A stretch of 56,948 nt of DNA from Streptomyces mutabilis (GTDB lineage Bacteria; Actinomycetota; Actinomycetes; Streptomycetales; Streptomycetaceae), in contig NZ_BMTT01000028.1 in the NCBI RefSeq assembly GCF_014649815.1, forward strand, positions 1 through 56,948. The letters are read 5' to 3'. Made by a program: the position numbers and the translations under genes. Every line of letters begins with the position of its first letter. Position 1 is the stretch's first letter. The notes under the pieces are model-generated. The model saw nothing but the letters and a program-made list of their open reading frames with translations. It was not told the origin of the DNA and made no database searches. Shown piece after piece: positions 51,847 to 56,948 of this stretch.

Positions 51847-52317
51847 CGCACGCGGCCGCCACCGTCGGTCAGGATGCCGTCCCACCAGCCCTGTTCGGCC
51901 GAAGCAGCGGCCCGGATCGGACGCTCGACGGCCTTGCCCGCGGGGCGGACACGCACGGCGGCGAGCCGGGACCGTAACTGGCCGCGCGAGCCCTGCCATC
52001 AGGTCAACCAATGCTTCCTGTCCGAGGCCGGCGGACCGGGCTGCCACCGAGGGTGCGGGCCGACGGTAGCGGGGCTGGGGCCAGCACCCGATGGGACCGT
52101 TGCGGCCGGGGGCCACAGGCTCCGCGTCGAACGGGTGGGCACTCACGTCCGCGCGGACGGCGAGCACGTAGTCGATTCCCCGCTCGGCCAGGCCGGCCCG
52201 CAGGTGGGCGTCGGTGCCGTAGGCGGCGTCGGCCACGACAACCGGCGGGCGCATGCCCCAGCCGGCCAGCGTGTCGAGCGTGTCCAGAGCCAGCCGCCAC
52301 TTATCGCGGTGGGTGAC
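51847..52317 (-). pseudogene. IS701-family transposase remnant
   Basis: Minus-strand frames match an internal part of IS701-group transposases: VTHRDKWRLALDTLDTLAGW, GMRPPVVVADAAYGTDAHLR (catalytic Asp), AGLAERGIDYVLAVRADVSA, and, after frame changes, FAAVRVRPAGKAVERPIRAA with SAEQGWWDGILTDGG. Both ends are missing. It begins one base after the stop codon of the di-iron gene and separates the polyketide operon from the peptide/P450 pair, marking a rearrangement border. Confidence 0.75.
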
Positions 52318-52500
52318 CTACGGCCCTGACCGAGGTGGACGGCGGGTAGGCCATCGTGGGCAGGTGATCGATCGGGCCGTCCCGTTGCACCGGTGACTGT
52401 CCGCGTCCGCGACAGCGGGGCGGTTGTGGTCATGTGCGAATTCTGCGACGCAACCTGCGGAAGGAACTGCGGTTACAGCCCCCTTGGCTGGTTTGGCCTG

Positions 52501-52529
52501 TTCACCCGTATCTGCCACTCAGGTAACGT
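52501..52529 (+). promoter_or_regulatory. Sigma-70-type promoter for the small peptide gene
   Basis: TTCACC (52501-52506) and TAACGT (52524-52529) are separated by 17 bases, a fair match to the Streptomyces housekeeping pattern TTGACN-N17-TANNNT. The peptide start lies about 70 bases downstream. Confidence 0.5.
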
Positions 52530-52601
52530 CATGGTTCAGCGGACCGGAATGCCTTTAGCAGGCGCGTACAACGAAGGAACCGTCCAACGAGGAGGATCAC
52601 G

Positions 52602-52694
52602 ATGTCGTGGATCACCAGTGGCCTTCGGGCGCTCAGCGGTGAGATGCGTGCACGCTTGCACGGGTACTTCGTCGAGTATGGGCAGCGCGACTGA
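52602..52694 (+). CDS. Small 30-residue peptide upstream of the P450
   Basis: A short gene encoding MSWITSGLRALSGEMRARLH and then GYFVEYGQRD. It is supported by an excellent ribosome site (GGAGG, seven bases before the ATG) and a promoter-like sequence about 70 bases upstream. The peptide has an amphipathic basic N-terminal part and an aromatic C-terminal stretch (HGYFVEYG). A cytochrome P450 follows 144 bases downstream on the same strand. Small precursor peptides cross-linked at Tyr/Trp by an adjacent P450 are known RiPP systems in Streptomyces, so a precursor role is possible. A regulatory leader or a chance frame are alternatives. I do not recognise the sequence as a known precursor. Confidence 0.4.
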   Translation: MSWITSGLRALSGEMRARLHGYFVEYGQRD

Positions 52695-52838
52695 CACTGT
52701 GGCTGTGACGCGGGACGCGCAGCTGAAATGCCGAACCGCGCCATCGTCATCCGGCAATGACACGCTGGGGTCCCGAAGCGCTCGGGCGGGCCTCGATCGG
52801 ATCGCCTCCCACCCCCTGCCAGACGGGCATGACACCTC

Positions 52839-53975
52839 GTGTTCCTGAATAGACGTGGTCTGTGGTCTCACCTGCGGCGGTGGGAGCAGTTGGCGGCGGA
52901 CACCGACGGGCCGTTCAGGCTGCGCTTCGGGACCCTCTTCATCGCCGACGCCGATGCGGCCAGGGAGGTTCTGGTCGGCTCGGCTGAGAACTACCTGTCG
53001 CAGTCCGGGTTCTTCCGGCTCGGGGCGACGCCCGTTCCCCATCTGATTCGGACGGAGGCGTCACGCGAGCTGATCGCAGTCCTGGCCCGACACGATTTCG
53101 AGTCGGCCTTCGACGTTGACGCCGCCATCCGTGAGCTGAGTGACCATCGTAGCCGTCTGCGGCATCAGCGGTGGGGAGTCGGACTGATCCGGCGGTACTT
53201 CGCTCCCGCCATAGCGGATCAGCGCCATACCGAGATCAACGCGCTTGTCGATGACTACGTGACATCGAGCGTAATCGCAGACGACATCGTCGGTCGCATG
53301 GTGCGAAGACCCCACCGTTCGGTGCCCCTCATCCGGGCCGGATTCGCAGAGCAGTTGAGACAACTGCCGGTGCGCTCGGCGGACGCGGAGGACCTGGTCG
53401 ATCTGGTTCTGGGTCTGCCTGGGGAACTGTCTCCGGCGGATCGCGCGCAGTTACTGCAGCGGCTCGTCCTTTCCACGGTCGGCTTCACCGGCGTAACTCT
53501 CGAATGGGTAGTGCTTCTCGGCATTCAGTACGGCTACAACCGCCCAACAGTACGACCCGAAGAGATCCGTTCCCTGGTCAGGGAGACACTGCGCCTCTAC
53601 CCAACAGCATGGCGCCTGGTCAGGGTGGCCGCCACCGATCACCGAATAGCCGGAGTTCCGGTCCACGAGGGTGAGCATGTTCTGATCGGCACGCACGCGA
53701 TCCATCGGTCAGAGGCCGTATGGGACAGGCCGCTGGAGGTGTGTCCCTCGCGCTGGGAGGAACCGACCGATGACCAGAGGCGGTCTTACCTCCCTTTCGG
53801 GAAGGGGGAGGGGATGTGTCCGGCGAACGGCTTCGCTCTCGCGGCCCTGCAACATCTCGGCTGTCTCATTCTTCGCGACTACCGGGGAGAGGTGCGGCTC
53901 CGAAGGCGCAAGCCCCATGTCCGCACACTCCTCGCCCCACCGACAGGCTGGACCCGCCTCACCAGAACAGGGTGA
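52839..53975 (+). CDS. Cytochrome P450
   Basis: A 378-residue P450, slightly short at the N-terminus. The K-helix ExxR is Glu249/Arg252 in VRETLRLYPTAWRLVR. The heme-binding loop is LPFGKGEGMCPANGFALAAL with Cys327 as thiolate ligand. The I-helix VGFTGVTLEWVVLLG lacks the usual acidic-Thr pair but keeps a Thr, as in some atypical P450s. GTG 52839 is the first start available because an in-frame TGA lies six bases upstream; a few N-terminal residues could have been lost by mutation. Codon 205 is TTA, suggesting bldA-dependent, development-linked translation. It lies downstream of the 30-residue peptide gene; substrate unknown. A strong terminator hairpin follows about 100 bases later. Confidence 0.85.
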   Translation: MFLNRRGLWSHLRRWEQLAADTDGPFRLRFGTLFIADADAAREVLVGSAENYLSQSGFFRLGATPVPHLIRTEASRELIAVLARHDFESAFDVDAAIRELSDHRSRLRHQRWGVGLIRRYFAPAIADQRHTEINALVDDYVTSSVIADDIVGRMVRRPHRSVPLIRAGFAEQLRQLPVRSADAEDLVDLVLGLPGELSPADRAQLLQRLVLSTVGFTGVTLEWVVLLGIQYGYNRPTVRPEEIRSLVRETLRLYPTAWRLVRVAATDHRIAGVPVHEGEHVLIGTHAIHRSEAVWDRPLEVCPSRWEEPTDDQRRSYLPFGKGEGMCPANGFALAALQHLGCLILRDYRGEVRLRRRKPHVRTLLAPPTGWTRLTRTG

Positions 53976-54376
53976 CCCCGCACCGCCCTTGAGCAGCGCC
54001 ATGCACGGAGAGGCCCGTCCACGAGTCACCATCGTTCTCAAGAGGCCCGACATCGCACCTGGCACAGCCTTTCGGTAGCCCGCCCGAGCGGGAGAGCTCG
54101 GGCGGGCTCCGCGCACAGTGCCGTCGCCGCTTCTAGCCGCCGGCCAAGGGCCCCAGGACCGGCCCCGCGAACCCCGTGTGACCCGTCGCCACCCGTACCG
54201 ACGTCCGACCCCGCCAGCCTGCCGCACATGATCCTGCCTGGTCCTGTGCGGCTGCCCGCGGCGTTCTGACGCCACCCGCCGGGCACCTGGGCGACGATCA
54301 AGGAACATAGAAAATGCTCCAAGCGGCGTACAGCGATTCGAGCGGCAGCGGGGCGCCCCGATCCTCGGCAACGGCT
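53976..54376. other. Intergenic region between convergent units
   Basis: About 400 bases between the P450 and the sigma-factor locus, which face each other. It contains one strong hairpin and no supported gene. Confidence 0.5.
54077..54108 (+). terminator. Terminator hairpin after the P450
   Basis: Perfect 12-bp stem AGCCCGCCCGAG/CTCGGGCGGGCT with an 8-base loop, between convergent transcription units. It could serve both directions. Confidence 0.75.
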
Positions 54377-55270
54377 TCAGTCCCAGTACGTCTCGTGGGT
54401 CAGCCGGTTGCCCTGTCCGTCGAAGGTGTCGACGGACGCGATGGTCTCCCCGTCGGCGACGGGCAGGGCGAACGCACGGTAGGAAGTGCCGGGCAGCGTC
54501 ACCACCTGCGCCATACGCACAGCACCGCCGTCCAGGGTGAGCCGGGCCGTGACCGTTCCCGGGGCCGGGTTGCCGACGAAGATCCGAGTCCCGGACAACC
54601 CCTTCTCGGACAGGCTGTGCAGCCCGGCGCCCTGGTCGGAGTCGGCCTCACCGTCCACGACGGAGCAGCCCGCCCAAGGGCCCGCCTGGTGGTCGACCTG
54701 GACGCCACCGATGAAGACCCGCTGGCAGAGCAGCGAGAGGTCTCCCGGCCGGGAAGCGCCACCGAAGCCTTCGTCGGCGTCACGGTCGGCCGTGTCGCCG
54801 ACGGCAGTGTCAGCGGACGGAAAGTCGTCCGGCACGTCGGGATGGAACGTCAGCGTCACCGACCACTCCTTGCCGTCGATGTCGCCGGAGCGGACCACCT
54901 GGCTGCGTTCCGTGGTTTCCGGCGCGTCGGGAACCGGTGGGACGGAGGGGGAGGAGGCCGCAGGGCGCGGGCCGTCGTCCTGGGGCGGCCCGTTCAGCAG
55001 CGGCAGGACGACGGCTGCCGTGACCCCGGCCACCAGCACCCCGGCCGCCGCGGTCACGGCGGTGCGGCGCGACCTCCGGGCACGGGCACCGTCCAGGATG
55101 GCCTGGACAGGCGCTGGCCCGGGCGCCTTGCGCCCGGCCGCCCGGGCCAGCGCCTGCCGTACGTCCGGTGCGCAATCGCCGGTGTGCTGGGGGCCGATCC
55201 GGTCCGGCACGCAAGCGCCCGAAGCGCCTGACGTATCTGGTTGCCCGCCGGGTGTGCGGGGGGCTGTCAT
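54377..55270 (-). CDS. Membrane protein encoded with SigE-type sigma factor (possible anti-sigma/sensor)
   Basis: A 297-residue single-pass protein. About 65 cytoplasmic residues (including CAPDVRQALARAAGRKAPGP and ILDGARARRSRRT) precede one membrane helix (AVTAAAGVLVAGVTAAVVLP). A Pro/Ser linker then leads to an outside domain of about 160 residues (DGKEWSVTLTFHPDVP, LLCQRVFIGGVQVDHQAGPW, AGCSVVDG, TRIFVGNPAPGTVTARLTLD). Two conserved Cys probably form a disulfide. Its start overlaps the sigma-factor stop by four bases, the usual layout for an anti-sigma factor, but no zinc-type HxxxCxxC motif is seen. The outside domain is nearly duplicated in the secreted protein at 55,890-56,579. Signalling function is inferred. 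Confidence 0.75.
   Translation of the reverse strand: MTAPRTPGGQPDTSGASGACVPDRIGPQHTGDCAPDVRQALARAAGRKAPGPAPVQAILDGARARRSRRTAVTAAAGVLVAGVTAAVVLPLLNGPPQDDGPRPAASSPSVPPVPDAPETTERSQVVRSGDIDGKEWSVTLTFHPDVPDDFPSADTAVGDTADRDADEGFGGASRPGDLSLLCQRVFIGGVQVDHQAGPWAGCSVVDGEADSDQGAGLHSLSEKGLSGTRIFVGNPAPGTVTARLTLDGGAVRMAQVVTLPGTSYRAFALPVADGETIASVDTFDGQGNRLTHETYWD
54379..54735. repeat. Direct repeat copy 1 (sensor domain)
   Basis: About 350 bases closely similar to 55,892-56,243, covering the C-terminal domain shared by the membrane protein and the secreted protein. The first 100 bases are almost identical. Confidence 0.8.
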
Positions 55271-55800
55271 GCGGCACCTCCGAGATCCGCGCGGTCGTGC
55301 GCCGCCAGCGCGGGGTGTGCCCGCAGCTTGGCGAGAGCGCGGAAAGCCTGGCTCTTGACCGTGCCGGGCGTGCAGCCGAGCGTCCGTGCCACCTCGCCCA
55401 CCTCGAGGTCCTCCCAGTAGCGGAGGACGACCACCGCACGTTGCCGTTCGGGGAGTTCGGCCAGAGCTTCCATCAGCACGTCGCGCTGCTCCAGACGTTC
55501 GGTGTCGCCGGACCGCTGCGGACGGTCCGGAAGCAGAGGGGTGAGCCAGTGGACGACTCGTCTGCGGCGGTGACGGCTGCGGTTGTTGTTCACCAGCGCG
55601 CGCCGCACATAGGCGTCGGCGTCCTCCCGCCGCACCCGGTCCCACCGCGCGTGCACTTTGATCAGCGTCGTTTGCACCAGGTCTTCCGCCTCATGGAAAT
55701 CGCCGGTCAGCATGTAGGCGGTCCTGACCAGGCGGCTCCAGTAGGCCGAGACGAACGCCGTGAAGTCGCCTTCGGCATCGCGGGCCGGTCCGATGTGCAC
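55267..55800 (-). CDS. SigE-family ECF RNA polymerase sigma factor
   Basis: A 177-residue ECF sigma factor of the Streptomyces SigE-like family. Region 2 reads FTAFVSAYWSRLVRTAYMLT and GDFHEAEDLVQTTLIKVHAR. Region 4 has LPERQRAVVVLRYWEDLEVG and EVARTLGCTPGTVKSQAFRA with its helix-turn-helix. It directs RNA polymerase to a specific promoter set, probably including its own operon. GTG 55800 lies nine bases after AGGGA. Its stop overlaps the start of the membrane protein gene, so they are coupled. A secreted paralogue of that protein's outer domain is encoded 89 bases upstream in the same direction, so all three may form one operon. Confidence 0.92.
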   Translation of the reverse strand: MHIGPARDAEGDFTAFVSAYWSRLVRTAYMLTGDFHEAEDLVQTTLIKVHARWDRVRREDADAYVRRALVNNNRSRHRRRRVVHWLTPLLPDRPQRSGDTERLEQRDVLMEALAELPERQRAVVVLRYWEDLEVGEVARTLGCTPGTVKSQAFRALAKLRAHPALAAHDRADLGGAA

Positions 55801-55889
55801 GAAGAGTTGTCCCTGCGGGTGTGTGGGTGGGTGGGCAGTACGGTCCGGCCCCCGGATGCGTGCGGCACCCGGGGACCGGGGACCGGCGG

Positions 55890-56579
55890 TCAGTCCCAGT
55901 ACGTCTCGTGAGTCAGCCGGTTGCCCTGTCCGTCGAAGGTGTCGACGGACGCGATGGTCTCCCCGTCGGCGATGGGCAGGGCGAACGCACGGTACGAGGT
56001 CCCAGGCAGCGTCGCCACCTCAGCGGTACGGACCGTACCGCCGTCGAGCGTCAGACGGGCCGAGGCCGTGCCCGAAGCGGGGTTGCCGACGAAGATCCGA
56101 GTCCCGGACGTGCCCTTGTCGGTCAGACCGTGCAGCCCGGCACCTTCGACGAAGTCGTCCCGACCGTCCACGACGGAGCAACCCGCCCACGGCCCCGCCT
56201 GGTGATCGACCTGGACCCCGCCGATGAACACCCGCTGACAGAGCAAAGCGGGATCCTGGGGCCGGGAGTCACCGAAGCCGGACGTCCCATCGGTGGAGGG
56301 GAAGTCCTCCGGAACCTCCGGATGGAACGTCAGCGTCACCGACCACTCCTTGCCGTCGACGATTCCGGAGCCGACGGTACGGGCCACGGTCCGCTGCTCC
56401 TCGTCCTGCGCGTGCCGAGGCGGGTGCTGCTCGCCCGTTGCGACTGACTGGGTCCGCGGCCCCTTTCCGGACGTGTCACCGGACACTCCGCCGGCCGCCC
56501 AGGCACCGGCTACCGGTGTGCTGACCACGATGGCGGCCGTGCCGACGGCGACGGCGAGCTTCTTGATGCTGCTGGACAC
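55890..56579 (-). CDS. Secreted twin of the sigma-linked membrane protein's outer domain
   Basis: A 229-residue secreted protein. The signal peptide is KKLAVAVGTAAIVVSTPVAG with cleavage near AWA-A. A hydrophilic linker follows, then a domain nearly the same as the outer domain of the membrane protein at 54,377-55,270. From LLCQRVFIGG to the C-terminus about 100 of 118 residues are identical, including both Cys residues. GTG 56579 follows TAGGAGCAAC. It is probably released outside the membrane, where it could compete with or bind the membrane twin or share its ligand. No enzymatic motif is seen. Confidence 0.8.
   Translation of the reverse strand: MSSSIKKLAVAVGTAAIVVSTPVAGAWAAGGVSGDTSGKGPRTQSVATGEQHPPRHAQDEEQRTVARTVGSGIVDGKEWSVTLTFHPEVPEDFPSTDGTSGFGDSRPQDPALLCQRVFIGGVQVDHQAGPWAGCSVVDGRDDFVEGAGLHGLTDKGTSGTRIFVGNPASGTASARLTLDGGTVRTAEVATLPGTSYRAFALPIADGETIASVDTFDGQGNRLTHETYWD
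55892..56243. repeat. Direct repeat copy 2 (secreted domain)
   Basis: Partner of 54,379-54,735. The two copies flank the sigma-factor gene in the same orientation, so recombination between them would delete it. Confidence 0.8.
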
Positions 56580-56769
56580 GTTGCTCCTACGGGAAGTGGG
56601 GTGAATGGACCGGAGGGCGCCTCTCCACGCCCTTCTACTCCCGTTGGTCGACCGCGGGTTGCACGCGACCGCAGATTTTTTGGCAAGTGCCTGGCCGGAG
56701 GCCTCAGTCCTCGAACACGAACGCCGACGTCTCCTGCGTCAGGACCTCGTCCCGGACGAAGCCCGGCAT
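56580..56769. other. Short intergenic region
   Basis: Promoter side of the secreted twin. I see no gene and no clear promoter hexamers. Confidence 0.4.
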
Positions 56770-56875
56770 GGTGGCGGCGATGGCGCGGGAGCGGGTGGGT
56801 TCCGTGGCCCTTCACCGCGGACGCGCTGAACACGAGGTGGTGCGGCGACATCACTTACATAGCCGTCGGCACTCC
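56770..56875 (+). pseudogene. IS3-family transposase (OrfB) remnant
   Basis: A plus-strand frame reads PWPFTADALNTRWCGDITYI then AVGT. This is the conserved first-Asp region of IS3 OrfB integrases (normally FTADxPNxxWxxDITYI). Similarity ends at about 56,870 and the rest of OrfB is not visible before the window ends. Confidence 0.7.
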
Positions 56876-56948
56876 TCGTTGGGCTGCGAGTGGTTGTCGG
56901 AGTTGTCGAACGGGGCGGCGGTTTTGGGGGGTGGCCGGTTGTGTGTGT

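Noticed and set aside
52756-52851. A second short frame (MTRWGPEALGRASIG...) overlapping the P450 start
   Set aside because: It has no ribosome site of its own and could simply be the remains of the P450 upstream region. Its composition gives no support for a peptide gene.
1-56948. CRISPR arrays, tRNA/rRNA genes, T-box or other riboswitches
   Set aside because: No regularly spaced short repeats, cloverleaf-type sequences or recognisable riboswitch cores were found by eye. A T-box for the AlaRS paralogue was considered, but no T-box bulge motif is visible.

Overview
The window is high-GC actinobacterial DNA and almost certainly Streptomyces. Supporting signs are strong GC3 coding, GTG starts, probable leaderless genes, TTA (bldA-type) codons in at least two genes, and Streptomyces-typical families such as DUF6233, LigC-type ligase, SigE-type sigma factor, DM13 and DUF1838. 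Many transposase remnants (ISL3, IS5, IS256, IS701, IS3) and broken genes suggest an accessory region, perhaps a chromosome arm or large plasmid. This is inferred from content only. No tRNA, rRNA or CRISPR array was seen.

Region 1 (1-9.3 kb): a DNA-repair pair, made of a Y-family polymerase-like protein without visible catalytic acidic residues and an ATP-dependent DNA ligase. The polymerase-like gene diverges from a DUF6233 gene, and two LexA-like boxes lie between them. Next come an ISL3 scrap, a DUF4241 gene, a double-frameshifted hypothetical gene, an IS5 scrap, a SAM methyltransferase, an OsmC protein and a decayed amidohydrolase.

Region 2 (9.3-20.5 kb): a short alanyl-tRNA synthetase paralogue. 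It has a candidate 22-codon leader peptide ending in three Ala codons, followed by a hairpin. Then come a DUF1838 protein and a secreted beta-propeller gene broken next to an ISL3-like element that carries a SUKH-3 gene between its inverted repeats. A DM13 protein diverges from a response regulator/histidine kinase pair. A monooxygenase remnant, a DHFR-family protein and an ArsR regulator coupled to a Cys-tailed cation efflux protein follow.

Region 3 (20.5-36 kb): an amidase, a MacB-like ABC exporter, an MFS exporter coupled to an FAD monooxygenase, and a Tat-exported L-glutamate-oxidase-like enzyme. An IS256 remnant with a small internal inversion, a TetR regulator divergent from a DUF1348 gene with twin operators, and a DUF3500 lipoprotein complete the region.

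Region 4 (36-54 kb): several IS5 fragments, then a lipid/polyketide locus. It holds a divergent SDR, an MMPL exporter, a 2454-residue polyketide synthase (KS-AT-DH-MT-ER-KR-ACP, the domain order of fungal highly reducing synthases), an unrecognised 457-aa protein and a ferritin-like di-iron protein. The last three are tightly linked. After an IS701 remnant come a 30-codon peptide gene with good promoter and ribosome-site signals and a cytochrome P450 with a TTA codon.

Region 5 (54-57 kb): a SigE-type ECF sigma factor, overlapped by a membrane protein whose extracellular domain is nearly duplicated in a separate secreted protein on the other side of the sigma gene. This looks like an undescribed signalling arrangement. 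An IS3 fragment ends the window.

The best candidates for new biology are the fungal-type polyketide locus, the Ala-leader/AlaRS-paralogue unit, the sigma factor with membrane-bound and secreted twins, the peptide/P450 pair and the SUKH-3-carrying insertion element.
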